NCBI RefSeq assembly: GCF_014202275.1
Contig: NZ_JACHGF010000002.1
Span: 956,017 to 1,017,259, forward strand
Source: Rhabdobacter roseus
GTDB taxonomy: Bacteria; Bacteroidota; Bacteroidia; Cytophagales; Spirosomataceae
Reading direction: 5' to 3'
DNA: 61,243 bases
The position numbers and the translations under genes are program-made. Below, in pieces: positions 23,578-32,401 of the stretch. Each line of letters opens with the position of its first letter. The stretch's first letter is position 1. The notes beneath the pieces were generated by a model that made no database searches, was not told the origin of the DNA, and worked only from the letters and a program-made list of their open reading frames with translations.

Positions 23578-24968
23578 TTCTCGAAGCTAAATTCTGTTAG
23601 ACCATGGGCATATTTATCTAACTCATTTTCGTCAAAAATAAATGGCGAATGCGTAACTGATAGCAATCCTTTACAGTAAGGGTTCTTAATTACATCAACA
23701 ATAAATTTCTTTTGCCATGGGACTGATAACGATAATTCAGGTTCATCAATTATTAAATAGAAGTTTTTTTGTTGCGATAAGAATAAGTGACTAAATAATG
23801 ACACGATTTGCTTTTCTCCACTTGAGAGATCTTTCAACTCAATAGTTTCTTTGTTGATCACTTTACCATTTTTAATTGGCTTAATTGTAATATTGAAGTT
23901 AATATTGTCGTAAATAAATTTCTTGTTTCCTGAATATTCATTGCATATTTCTATAAAACTCTCTACATCCTTCTCTTCTTCTTTTAGCTCATTATAAATT
24001 GTAGAGAGCCTATAGATAAAATAGGCGATAATTTTTGTTTCATCTTTATCAATCGTTCCTTGTGTATTAATTTCATTTACAAATTGAATCAATCGTGATT
24101 TCTCATTTTTCGAAAGAACTGTTTCATCAATTCTGTCCAAAATTGACGAAAGGGCTTTCTCATTGAATGCCTGAATCTGGTTATAACTTATATTGAGATA
24201 AGTTCTATTTATAACATCCCTCAAATAACCGCCTGTCAGATTATTCTTAATTTTGTTTGACAAATTTTCCCTTAGTTGATTTAGTTTAAACCTAATCTTA
24301 TCTTCAACATCTTCCATTCCAAATTCAACTAATTCAACATACCCTGAATCCTCATTTGATCTTATTCCTCTTTTACGTCTTTTATACTTATCAATATCTG
24401 ATTCAAGATCGGGAAAAATTGCTTTTAAATCCTGCTCAATCCTTCTAAATGTTGGCAAATAAAGTATTTGACAATCTACTAAATTTGAAAATCCTTTCTC
24501 TTTTTCTGGTATTATTTGCTCGAAAAGAGTGAGTTGTTCACGATTTAATACATTCATCACTTCATAAACAATTGACATTGGCAAATTGACACGGTCTGCC
24601 CACAGCTCTAATTTCATTGGGTTTCTATAGAAATCTGTTATATCTCCTGATAAAATGAAATCATTTATTCGATTTACAACAGAAGCTGGATAACGCTTAA
24701 AAATCCTTTTAAATTTATCACTAGAAAGGATGTCGATTTCCTTTCGATTTAGAGTATATGGTTGCCCATCTATTTGGGCACTAATTTTTTCAAATCTATA
24801 ACGTAATAATTTAGTCCATTGTCTGGATAAAAAATAGTATATAATATTTACTATAGTCGTTTTACCTGAGCCATTTTCCGCAACTAAAATTAGTCTGTTA
24901 TCATCAATTTTAATGTTGTAGTTGAGCTCACCAAAGAGCCCTTCAATTTTAATTTGTTCTATTTTCAT
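23574..24968 (-). CDS. ariA: AriA-like AAA15/ABC-type ATPase of a PARIS-type anti-phage system
   Basis: A 464-residue SMC/ABC-like ATPase. Walker A is AENGSGKTT (31-38), the ABC signature LSSGEKQ (381-387), Walker B YLIIDEPELSLS (~404-415) and the switch His in VTHSPFIF (~439). The charged helical middle (KYKRRKRGIRSNEDS onward) is where trigger-sensing and partner-binding regions lie in known AriA proteins. It is the first gene of the pair and overlaps ariB by 4 bp. The alternative is an OLD-like or retron-type ATPase, but the DUF4435 partner directly downstream favours PARIS. The 200 bp upstream are AT-rich and hold no gene. Confidence 0.75.
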   Translation of the reverse strand: MKIEQIKIEGLFGELNYNIKIDDNRLILVAENGSGKTTIVNIIYYFLSRQWTKLLRYRFEKISAQIDGQPYTLNRKEIDILSSDKFKRIFKRYPASVVNRINDFILSGDITDFYRNPMKLELWADRVNLPMSIVYEVMNVLNREQLTLFEQIIPEKEKGFSNLVDCQILYLPTFRRIEQDLKAIFPDLESDIDKYKRRKRGIRSNEDSGYVELVEFGMEDVEDKIRFKLNQLRENLSNKIKNNLTGGYLRDVINRTYLNISYNQIQAFNEKALSSILDRIDETVLSKNEKSRLIQFVNEINTQGTIDKDETKIIAYFIYRLSTIYNELKEEEKDVESFIEICNEYSGNKKFIYDNINFNITIKPIKNGKVINKETIELKDLSSGEKQIVSLFSHLFLSQQKNFYLIIDEPELSLSVPWQKKFIVDVIKNPYCKGLLSVTHSPFIFDENELDKYAHGLTEFSFEK

Positions 24969-25263
24969 TTTTTTGATTTCTGTCTGTTTGAAATATCTAC
25001 AACTTCTAAATATACGTAAGTTTTACTGACGCCTTGGCAATATTTTTTGTATTTATTTAAACTTTATAAGTAGTAGTTTGCACTTTTTATACAGTATTTA
25101 TCTGTAGAGCCATATGCAAACTTCTTTCACACTAGTTAAAAGTGCGAGGTATTTCTTTGCTACTATCCGTATTATTTTACGCCCCATAATATTCCTGAAG
25201 CTCTCACCTCTTTTTTAATCCTTAGAAAAGCCATCCAGACCTCCCCTGCCCAGAAAGGTACTT

Positions 25264-25575
25264 CTACAAATGATCCCGAATCTCGACCAGAAACTCCCGG
25301 ACGCGCGTCAGGCGGTGGATGAGGTTCTGGGCGGTTTCGCGGCGGTTGAGCTGCTGGCGGGCTCCTTTGATGGTGCGGCCCTGCTCTTCTTTTTGGTACA
25401 GGATCTTCCGGACCACCTCGATGTCGGCCTCGGTGTAGCGGCGGCGGTTGCGGGAGTCGCGCTTGGGGCACAGCTGCGGAAACTTCTTCTCCCAGAACCG
25501 CAGCGCCGAGGCTTCGCAGCCCAGCATCTCGGCTACTTCGTTGGTGTCGTAGTATAGTTTGGTGGACTTTTCCAT
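25264..25575 (-). CDS. MerR-family transcriptional regulator
   Basis: A 103-residue protein with a single MerR winged HTH: LYYDTNEVAEMLGCEASALRFWEKKFPQLCPKRDSRNRRRYTEADIEVVRKI (residues ~8-60). A short dimerisation helix with a Gln/Arg-rich centre follows and ends in EIRDHL. No C-terminal Cys metal site or effector domain is present, so the inducer is unknown. Short MerR proteins of this kind are common single genes in Cytophagales. It is convergent with the defence island and divergent from MarR, and marks the return to native GC and motif density. Confidence 0.87.
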   Translation of the reverse strand: MEKSTKLYYDTNEVAEMLGCEASALRFWEKKFPQLCPKRDSRNRRRYTEADIEVVRKILYQKEEQGRTIKGARQQLNRRETAQNLIHRLTRVREFLVEIRDHL

Positions 25576-25634
25576 GCTTGGGTGAGGGCTTTTTCACAAA
25601 GATACTTTTCCGTTGAAAAAAAGTAGAAATAATA

Positions 25635-25667
25635 TTTGGTTGACATATCAACCTTTATGTACCTTTG
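25635..25667 (+). promoter_or_regulatory. Predicted Bacteroidota sigma promoter of the MarR/efflux genes
   Basis: A TTTG -33 element at 25635-25638 and a TACCTTTG -7 element (consensus TAnnTTTG) at 25660-25667 are separated by 21 bp. Transcription would start near 25675, about 20 bp before the MarR ATG at 25696. The operator-like palindrome lies between the two boxes. Confidence 0.55.
25638..25653. promoter_or_regulatory. Candidate MarR operator 1
   Basis: GGTTGACATATCAACC, an inverted repeat with 6-bp arms (GGTTGA / TCAACC) around CATA. This is the size and shape of MarR operators. It overlaps the predicted promoter spacer of the marR-type gene, which fits autorepression. A related palindrome follows the gene. 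Confidence 0.6.
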
Positions 25668-25695
25668 TACCCGTAATCGTTACGCCAAGACCTCG

Positions 25696-26151
25696 ATGAA
25701 ACCAGAGATAACTTTAAGAGCAGAAGTCAAGAACTCAATTCCCTTTAAGATGGCAGCCGTGACGCGTCAAATTTTCAAGCAGGTGAACCTGGAGCTCACC
25801 AAAGTGGGCCTGCCCATCGTGGCCGAGCAGATGCCCATCCTGATGACGATCCACTTTATACAAGAGCCGCTGTCGCAGCAGGAGATCGCCAATTTACTCC
25901 AAAAGGACAAAGCGGGCGTGCAGCGCTCGATCCAGACGATGCGTAAAGGTGGTTTTTTACACATCGAAGACGACCCGCACGACAAGCGCCGTAACATCGT
26001 GTCGCTGACCACGAGCGGTCGCTTTGCCTGCGAAAAAGCCATTGAGTGTGTACAGGAATTTGACGCCCGCCTCAAAAGCCAGCTCACGGAGCAGGAGAGC
26101 GAGCTCATTTCCAAAGTACTCGACAAGCTGTTGACCATCGTCAACGATTAA
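25696..26151 (+). CDS. MarR-family transcriptional regulator of the efflux operon
   Basis: 151 residues from the ATG at 25696. An in-frame upstream start would run through the predicted promoter and is rejected. The winged HTH is LSQQEIANLLQKDKAGVQRSIQTMRKGGFLHIEDDPHDKRRNIVSLTTSGR (~59-109), where DxRxxxxxLT is the MarR wing. Helices at both ends would form the dimer. It precedes TolC, HlyD and RND genes on the same strand, and matching TTGA-N4-TCA palindromes lie before and after it. It is therefore the probable local repressor, released by a toxic substrate. Confidence 0.88.
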   Translation: MKPEITLRAEVKNSIPFKMAAVTRQIFKQVNLELTKVGLPIVAEQMPILMTIHFIQEPLSQQEIANLLQKDKAGVQRSIQTMRKGGFLHIEDDPHDKRRNIVSLTTSGRFACEKAIECVQEFDARLKSQLTEQESELISKVLDKLLTIVND

Positions 26152-26164
26152 TTTTTATCCATAT

Positions 26165-26180
26165 AGTTGATATATCATCG
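26165..26180. promoter_or_regulatory. Candidate MarR operator 2, upstream of tolC-like gene
   Basis: AGTTGATATATCATCG shares TTGA-N4-TCA with operator 1 and lies in the 95-bp gap between the MarR gene and the TolC-like gene. One arm position is imperfect. It would allow MarR to act on a separate efflux promoter. Confidence 0.45.
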
Positions 26181-26246
26181 TTAATTAAAACAACTTAATA
26201 TAAAACAAGTGCAAAATTTAGAAAGTACCCTTTTTGCTTAGCCCGT

Positions 26247-27587
26247 ATGAAAAAAAGTATTTTGATTCTGGGAGCCGCGCTACTCACGCTCCCGTTTTCG
26301 GTCACCGCTCAAACGACCCCCTGGAGCCTCAAGGCCTGCATCGAGTTTGGCTTAAAGAACAACCTGAACGTCCGGATCGCGAAGAATCAGGAAGAAATAG
26401 CCCACCAGCAAGCCCGGGAGGCGCTGTCGGGGTACCTGCCTCAGGCCAACGGATCGGCCTCGGTAGACAACAACCTCAAGCTGCAATCCACGGTACTGCC
26501 GGCCGGTATTTTTGGCCCCGACCCTACCGTGGTGACGCTGGGTACCCAGTACCAGTCCAACGTATCGGCGCAGGTAGATCAGGTGGTGTACGACCAGGCG
26601 CTGCTGACGGGCCTGAAGGCCAACCGGCCCAACACGGAAAAATCGCTGCTGAATACCGTGAAAACGAAGGAAAGTATCATCTACGAGATTTCTTCCAACT
26701 ACTACCAGGTACTTATTTCGGCGCAGCAGATCAGTCTGCTCCAGGATAATCTCGACCGTACGCAGCGCCTGCTCGACATCCTGAAGCTGCAATTTGACAA
26801 CGGCGTCATTAAAAAAGTAGACGTGGATCGTACGCAGGTGAGCATCAACAACGCGCAGTCGCAGCTGACGCTGGCCGAGAGTAACCTCAACCTGGCCAAA
26901 AACCGGCTCAAGTACCAGATGGGCTACCCTATCGAGCGCGCCATTGAGGTATCCGACTCGCTGGTGCTGAAAAAGGAACTCGCCACGGCGGCCATGGGAC
27001 AATTTGACTATAACAACCTGACCGACTACAAGATTCAACGTACAAACCTGGAGCTCTACGGCATTGAGCGGGACCGGATCAAGGCCGGGTACCTGCCCAA
27101 GCTGTCGGTGTACGGCCGGTACGGTGCTCTGGCCCTGGGCAACGAGCTGGGACAATCGTGGAAGAACTGGTTTGACTACGGTACGGTAGGTGTAAAACTC
27201 TCAATCCCGATCTTTGACGGCTTCCGCCGGGATGCGCAGTGGAAGCAGTCGGTGCTGAACCTCCGTACCCAGGAAGACCAGCTCAACCTGACGCTCCAGG
27301 GCTACGCTTTACAGAATAGCAACGCCGAAGTACAGTTGCAACGGGCGCTGGCCAACATCGGAAACGACGAACGCAACGTAGAGTTGGCGAAAGAGGTATT
27401 TGACGTGAATACGCTCCAGTACCGCGAAGGTACCTTGTCGCTGGCCGACCTGCTGAATGCCGAGAATTCGTACAAGGAAGCCCAGACCAACTACATCAAT
27501 TCGTTGCTCAACTACTACCAGGCGCGCCTGGATCTGGAGCAGTCCAACGGTACCCTTACTGACTATTTCGCTCAACTTTCCAACTAA
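26247..27587 (+). CDS. TolC-family outer-membrane efflux protein
   Basis: A 446-residue protein with a signal peptide (ends near FSVTAQ). It holds two internally related OEP repeats of long helices with beta segments (ACIEFGLKNNLNVRIAKNQEEIAHQQAREALSGYLPQ at the start, and a second set after ~250). Typical motifs include LSVYGRYG and the C-terminal YREGTLSLADLLNAENSYKEAQTNYINSLLNYYQARLDLEQSNGTL. It forms the trimeric exit duct of the tripartite pump encoded with the next two genes (32-bp and 30-bp gaps). Confidence 0.93.
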   Translation: MKKSILILGAALLTLPFSVTAQTTPWSLKACIEFGLKNNLNVRIAKNQEEIAHQQAREALSGYLPQANGSASVDNNLKLQSTVLPAGIFGPDPTVVTLGTQYQSNVSAQVDQVVYDQALLTGLKANRPNTEKSLLNTVKTKESIIYEISSNYYQVLISAQQISLLQDNLDRTQRLLDILKLQFDNGVIKKVDVDRTQVSINNAQSQLTLAESNLNLAKNRLKYQMGYPIERAIEVSDSLVLKKELATAAMGQFDYNNLTDYKIQRTNLELYGIERDRIKAGYLPKLSVYGRYGALALGNELGQSWKNWFDYGTVGVKLSIPIFDGFRRDAQWKQSVLNLRTQEDQLNLTLQGYALQNSNAEVQLQRALANIGNDERNVELAKEVFDVNTLQYREGTLSLADLLNAENSYKEAQTNYINSLLNYYQARLDLEQSNGTLTDYFAQLSN

Positions 27588-27618
27588 CCCAGCTCGAAAA
27601 GCTACTTGCATTAATCTC

Positions 27619-28671
27619 ATGAAAAAGAAAGTAATCACCATAGCGGCCCTGTTGCTCATTGTTTCCCTGATCGGGTTTCGGCTGGTGGCCAACAAAGAAA
27701 AAATTGACGAGAAAAACGTACTTCCTACCGAAACGAACCGGGCCATACCGGTGACGGTGGCCGCCGCTACCGAAGGTGAAGTAAACCAGCCGTTGGTACG
27801 CACCGGGAACCTGATCCCCTACCGCGAGGCCAACATCATGGCTACGACGCAGGGACAGGTCGACGCCGTTCACTTCGAGCTGGGTAGCTACGTGAAGCAG
27901 GGCGCGCGGCTCGTGCAGATCGACTCCAAGCTCAAAGAGCTTTCGCTGGAAGCGACGCAGCTCAACATCAGCAAGCTGAAAAAAGACGTGGATCGCTACT
28001 CGACGCTCTACGCCGGTAACGCCGCCACCGAGCTGCAACTTACCGACACGAAGTACAACTATGAGAATGCCATGAACCAGGCCGAGCAAATCAAAAAGCA
28101 AATCCAGGACGCCGCGGTACTTTCTCCCATCAGCGGGCGCATCGTGAAGAAAAGCATCGAAAACGGTGAGTACGTAAACCCCGGTACGGTACTGGGTACG
28201 GTGCTGGACGTATCGCGGCTGAAAGTGCAGGTGATCGTGAACGAAGCCGATGCCTACCAGCTCAAAGAAGGCCAGCACGTGCGGGTAAGTACCGACATTT
28301 TTCCGGATAAAAAGTTCGACGGCGTGATCAGCTACATTGCGCCCCGAGGCGACGAGCAGCACACCTACCCCGTCGAGATCACGATCCAGAACAGCAGCGG
28401 CCTGAAGGCAGGTACCTTCGTGACGGTGGCCTTTAACAACACTTCCAGCCAGCGGGCCTTGCTGGTACCCCGTAGCGCGCTGGTCGAAAGCCTTCAGAAT
28501 CCGTACGTATACGTAGTGGAAGAGGGACTGGCAAAACAGCGCAAAATTCAGGTAGGCCGCACCATTGGGGAGTCGATCGAGGTACTTAGCGGCTTGAACG
28601 CCAACGAGCAAGTCGTTACCAGTGGCCAGATCAACCTGACCGACGGCGCGCGGGTACAGGCTGCCAACTAA
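27619..28671 (+). CDS. RND efflux periplasmic adaptor (HlyD/AcrA type)
   Basis: 350 residues; the ATG at 27619 starts an inner-membrane leader (KKKVITIAALLLIVSLIGFRLVA), while earlier in-frame codons lie inside tolC. Domains in order: membrane anchor, first half of the biotinyl-lipoyl fold (IMATTQGQVDAVHFELGSYVKQGARLVQID, ~75-104), helical hairpin (~105-155), second lipoyl half (AVLSPISGRIVKKSIENGEYVNPG), beta-barrel domain, and membrane-proximal domain ending TDGARVQ. No lipobox is present. It bridges the RND pump to the TolC-type duct. Confidence 0.93.
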   Translation: MKKKVITIAALLLIVSLIGFRLVANKEKIDEKNVLPTETNRAIPVTVAAATEGEVNQPLVRTGNLIPYREANIMATTQGQVDAVHFELGSYVKQGARLVQIDSKLKELSLEATQLNISKLKKDVDRYSTLYAGNAATELQLTDTKYNYENAMNQAEQIKKQIQDAAVLSPISGRIVKKSIENGEYVNPGTVLGTVLDVSRLKVQVIVNEADAYQLKEGQHVRVSTDIFPDKKFDGVISYIAPRGDEQHTYPVEITIQNSSGLKAGTFVTVAFNNTSSQRALLVPRSALVESLQNPYVYVVEEGLAKQRKIQVGRTIGESIEVLSGLNANEQVVTSGQINLTDGARVQAAN

Positions 28672-28701
28672 CTCATTATTCATCGAATAAATCAAGGAAT
28701 C

Positions 28702-31700
28702 ATGTCAATAACGGAAATAGCCATTAAAAGACCGCTGTTCATTCTGGTGGTGTTTACGGTGCTGATCCTGTTCGGTCTGATCGGCTATAATCAACTCTCG
28801 TATAACCTACTACCCAAGTTTGAAGCCAACGTAGTAAGTGTCATGACGAGCTACCGCGGGGCCTCGGCCGACGAAGTAGAAACCAACGTCACCAAGCGCA
28901 TCGAAGACGCCGTTTCAGGCATCGAAGGCCTGGACAAAGTAACGTCTACCTCACAGGAAGGGGTGTCGTCGGTCATTATCCAGCTCAAGCAGGGAATTAA
29001 GGTAGATTTGGCCCAGCAAGATGCCCAACGGAAAATCGAACAGATCCTCTCGCTCCTGCCCGACGACGCCGATCGGCCCGTCATCAATAAATTCTCAACG
29101 GACGAAATCCCCGTTCTCCGGATGGGCGTTACGGCCAACCTCTCGCCCGTGGAACTGTACGATCTCCTCGACGACAAGCTCAAGCCTCAGCTCTCCAACG
29201 TAGCGGGTGTGGGTCAGGTAACGATCATCGGAGGCTCGGAGCGCGAGATTAAAGTAAACGTCAATCAGGAAAAACTCCGGGGCTACCACCTGTCCATCGG
29301 GCAGGTAGCGATGGCCATTAATAACGCCAGCAAGTCCTACCCCGCCGGGCAAATCAAAACCCAGGAAGACCAGCTTTCGATCCGGTTCGACGCCAACGTC
29401 AACTCCGTCGAGAACCTCCGGAATTTGATTGTGGCGCAGTCGGCCAACGGCGGGCAGATCCTGCTCAAAGACGTGGCCGAAGTGGTAGACGGCACGGCCG
29501 ACGTGACGGCCATCAACCACATCAACGGGGTACCTTCGGTGGGTCTTCAGATCCAGAAGCAGTCGGACGCCAACGCCGTGGACGTGAGCAAGCTCACCCG
29601 CGAGCGCCTCACGGTCCTGGAAAAGCAGTACGCCGCTTCCGACCTGAAATTTAACATTGCCTCCGACCAGTCGATCTATACCCTGGCCTCCGCCGACGCG
29701 GTGGTATTTGACCTGGGCCTGGCCGTCATGATCGTGTCCGTGGTGATGCTGCTTTTTCTGCACAGCTTCCGGAGCTCACTGTTTGTATTGGTAGCGCTGC
29801 CCTCGTCCATGATCCCGACCTTCCTGCTCATGTACGTGGCGGGTTTCTCGCTCAACCTCATGACGCTCATGGCGCTCTCGCTGGTAGTCGGTATTCTGGT
29901 GGACGACTCCATCGTGGTCCTTGAGAACATCAACCGCCACCTGGAAATGGGCAAGAATCGGCGCGACGCCGCCCTGGAAGGACGGAACGAGATTGGCTTT
30001 ACGGCCCTGGCCATTACCCTGGTAGACGTGGTGGTGTTCGTACCGCTGGCGCTTACCTCGGGGCTGATCGGAAACATTCTGCGGGAATTCTCCCTCGTGG
30101 TGGTATTCTCTACCCTGATGAGCTTGCTCGTGTCCTTTACGCTGACGCCGCTCCTGGCTTCGCGCTTTGGCAAAGTGGAAATCCTGAGTAAAAGTACCCT
30201 CTGGGGCCGGTTGAACCTCGGCTTTGAAAACTTCCTGGACGAGCTCAAAGAAGCCTACGGGCAGATTCTGCGCTGGATACTGGGCCACAAGCGGTACATT
30301 TTTATCGCTTCGTTCCTGCTCATTGTGGGGTCCATCGCGCTGGTACCGGCGGGCTTTATCGGTGCGGCCTTCATGCAGCAGAGCGACCGCGGTGAGCTCA
30401 ACGTGCAGCTGGAACTCGCCCCCACGGCCTCGGTGTACCAAACCAACCGGGTGGCGCAGCAGGTAGAAAAACTACTATTAAACAAACCCGAAGTAACGAA
30501 GGTATTTTCCAACATCGGCTACAGCAGCACGGGGCTGGGTACTACCTCCAACAGCAACCTGGCCGACCTCACGGTGCAGTTAGTAGATAAAAAAGAGCGT
30601 TCGTTTTCGGCGGAAGAATTTGGGGTAGAAATTCAAAAAGAAATCCTGCAAATACCGGGCGTAAAAGTAACGGTGGCCCCTACGTCCATTACCGGTAACG
30701 CCAACCAGGCTCCCATCCAGATCGCCATCAAAGGTACCGACCTACCTACCATCCGGCAGGTAGCCGCGCAGGTAAAAGACCTGGTTGTGACGGTACCCGG
30801 TACCCAAAACGTAGAGTACTCCGTAGATGATCCCAAGCCGGAAGTAGCCGTGAACCTGGACCGCCAGAAAATGGCCGACCTGGGCATCAATGCCTCCGAA
30901 GTAGGAATAGCCCTACAAACCGCCTTCCGGGGCGACGACCGCACGAAGTTCAAGCAAAACGGCAACGAGTACGACATCATGATCAGCCTCGACCAGTTTG
31001 ACCGCTCCAACGTCAACGACATCCGTCGGCTTACGTTTGTGAGTAATAAAGGTCAATCTTTCGAACTTTCGCAATTTGCTTCGGTGGCCGAAACCATGGG
31101 TGAGAGCGTGCTGCAACGCATCGACCGGCTTTCGTCCATCAGTGTCAACGCGCAGGTAGTGGGCCGTCCCACGGGCTCCGTCGGGAACGACATCAAGGCC
31201 AAGATGCAAAGCGTGCAACTACCCGAAGGCGTAAGCGTAGCCTACCTGGGGCAGCTCGAGCAGCAGTCCGACGCCTTCGGTAGCCTGGGCCAAGCCCTGG
31301 TGTTGGGGATCTTGCTGATCTACCTCATCATGGTGGCGCTCTACGAAAGTGTGGTCTACCCGTTCGTGGTCCTTTTCTCCATCCCCGTTGCCCTGGTGGG
31401 TGCGTTGCTGGCGCTGGCACTTACGATGGAAAGCCTCACCATTTTCTCTATTGTGGGGATGATCATGCTGCTGGGGCTCGTGGCCAAAAACGCCATCCTG
31501 ATCGTGGACTTCACCAACCAGCTCAAGGAAGAAGGGCTGGCCCTCACCGAAGCGCTGGTAGAAGCCGGCAAGGAGCGCCTCCGGCCCATCCTGATGACGA
31601 CCATCGCCATGGTGGCGGGGATGCTGCCCATCGCGCTGGCCTCGGGCGACGGCGCCGAGGTGAAAAACGGCATGGCCTGGGTCATCATCGGCGGCCTCAC

Positions 31701-31830
31701 CAGTTCTCTGATCCTGACGCTACTGCTAGTACCCAGTGCCTACTACGTGGTCGATAAAATCAAGGATCGCCTGGCCGGTCGCAAAAAGCGCAAAGCCGAA
31801 CCCGAAGTAGCCTACGAGCTGGAAGCATAG
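28702..31830 (+). CDS. RND-family efflux transporter permease
   Basis: A 1042-residue inner-membrane proton/drug antiporter of the AcrB/HAE-1 type. It has an N-terminal helix (AIKRPLFILVVFTVLILFGLIGYNQL), two large periplasmic loops and 12 membrane helices. The TM4 proton-relay signature is LSLVVGILVDDSIVVLENINRHLEMGK (~405), with the adjacent Asp pair and the Glu. The second set near GLVAKNAILIVDFTNQLKEEGL (~935) carries the matching Lys/Asn. A charged tail RKKRKAEPEVAYELEA ends it. The pump probably exports toxic organic compounds; the specific substrate is not readable. AAGGA precedes the start, 30 bp after the adaptor gene. Confidence 0.95.
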   Translation: MSITEIAIKRPLFILVVFTVLILFGLIGYNQLSYNLLPKFEANVVSVMTSYRGASADEVETNVTKRIEDAVSGIEGLDKVTSTSQEGVSSVIIQLKQGIKVDLAQQDAQRKIEQILSLLPDDADRPVINKFSTDEIPVLRMGVTANLSPVELYDLLDDKLKPQLSNVAGVGQVTIIGGSEREIKVNVNQEKLRGYHLSIGQVAMAINNASKSYPAGQIKTQEDQLSIRFDANVNSVENLRNLIVAQSANGGQILLKDVAEVVDGTADVTAINHINGVPSVGLQIQKQSDANAVDVSKLTRERLTVLEKQYAASDLKFNIASDQSIYTLASADAVVFDLGLAVMIVSVVMLLFLHSFRSSLFVLVALPSSMIPTFLLMYVAGFSLNLMTLMALSLVVGILVDDSIVVLENINRHLEMGKNRRDAALEGRNEIGFTALAITLVDVVVFVPLALTSGLIGNILREFSLVVVFSTLMSLLVSFTLTPLLASRFGKVEILSKSTLWGRLNLGFENFLDELKEAYGQILRWILGHKRYIFIASFLLIVGSIALVPAGFIGAAFMQQSDRGELNVQLELAPTASVYQTNRVAQQVEKLLLNKPEVTKVFSNIGYSSTGLGTTSNSNLADLTVQLVDKKERSFSAEEFGVEIQKEILQIPGVKVTVAPTSITGNANQAPIQIAIKGTDLPTIRQVAAQVKDLVVTVPGTQNVEYSVDDPKPEVAVNLDRQKMADLGINASEVGIALQTAFRGDDRTKFKQNGNEYDIMISLDQFDRSNVNDIRRLTFVSNKGQSFELSQFASVAETMGESVLQRIDRLSSISVNAQVVGRPTGSVGNDIKAKMQSVQLPEGVSVAYLGQLEQQSDAFGSLGQALVLGILLIYLIMVALYESVVYPFVVLFSIPVALVGALLALALTMESLTIFSIVGMIMLLGLVAKNAILIVDFTNQLKEEGLALTEALVEAGKERLRPILMTTIAMVAGMLPIALASGDGAEVKNGMAWVIIGGLTSSLILTLLLVPSAYYVVDKIKDRLAGRKKRKAEPEVAYELEA

Positions 31831-31853
31831 CCGAAAGGTACTTTATACTAAAA

Positions 31854-31880
31854 ATCCCGCTGGGACTACCTCAGCGGGAT
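31854..31880. terminator. Bidirectional terminator between RND and DsrE genes
   Basis: A 9-bp stem ATCCCGCTG / CAGCGGGAT (31854-31862 and 31872-31880), 9-nt loop, followed on the plus strand by a run of seven T and preceded by A residues that give T on the minus strand. It lies between two convergent genes and can end both transcripts. Confidence 0.8.
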
Positions 31881-31884
31881 TTTT

Positions 31885-32229
31885 TTATACCTTCAGGTAG
31901 CTCCAGCCTTCCTGCTGGTGCTGAATAAGGTACGCCACCGCCGACGGTACCACTTGCACAAAGGGAAGTACCTCCTCGTCGGTGATCTGCCGGGAGGCCA
32001 ACGAATTTTGGCAAACCACGATCTTCACACCTTTATGGTATAATTCCAGTAGCTGGCTGGCAAAGGGCGTATCGTCCCGAAGTACCCAGGCCAGCCCTTC
32101 TCCGTGTACCACGAGCTGAATAAGTACCTCGGGTTGAAGCGCATCCAGGGCATTATTTATCTGCCGCAACGCGGTTTTCCCACTGGTCGGTGCGGCGGTA
32201 TTGAGTTGAAAAAGGGCTTTGTATTTCAT
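31885..32229 (-). CDS. DsrE-family protein
   Basis: A 114-residue soluble protein of the DsrE/YchN fold: KALFQLNTAAPT at the first strand, NALDALQPEVLIQLVVHGEGLAWVL, and KGVKIVVCQNSLASRQITDEEVLPFVQVVPSAVAYLIQHQQEGWSYLKV. The single Cys in VVCQNSL is at the position where sulfur-relay members hold their active Cys. That could allow persulfide binding, but no Dsr or Tus partner genes are nearby. It is a single gene, convergent with the pump operon. Confidence 0.85.
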   Translation of the reverse strand: MKYKALFQLNTAAPTSGKTALRQINNALDALQPEVLIQLVVHGEGLAWVLRDDTPFASQLLELYHKGVKIVVCQNSLASRQITDEEVLPFVQVVPSAVAYLIQHQQEGWSYLKV

Positions 32230-32401
32230 CGCTAGAAGGTCAATACTTGTCCTTCAAAACGAAAAATGGAGGGTAGTTTATTTCATGGTTTCGGGGGAGC
32301 CAGGTACTTTCTGCTCGTTATTGTACAGGGGAGCCAGGTAAATAATTTGCCGACCTGTCTTTTTTTAGTACCATTCTTTCAAAAATAGGTACCTTTCCGC
32401 C

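Noticed and set aside
25172-25651. 159-codon minus-strand frame rich in Arg, Pro and His around the MerR gene
   Set aside because: It covers the MerR coding sequence in another frame. The MerR frame has a complete winged HTH, while this one has Pro/Arg-rich nonsense character.
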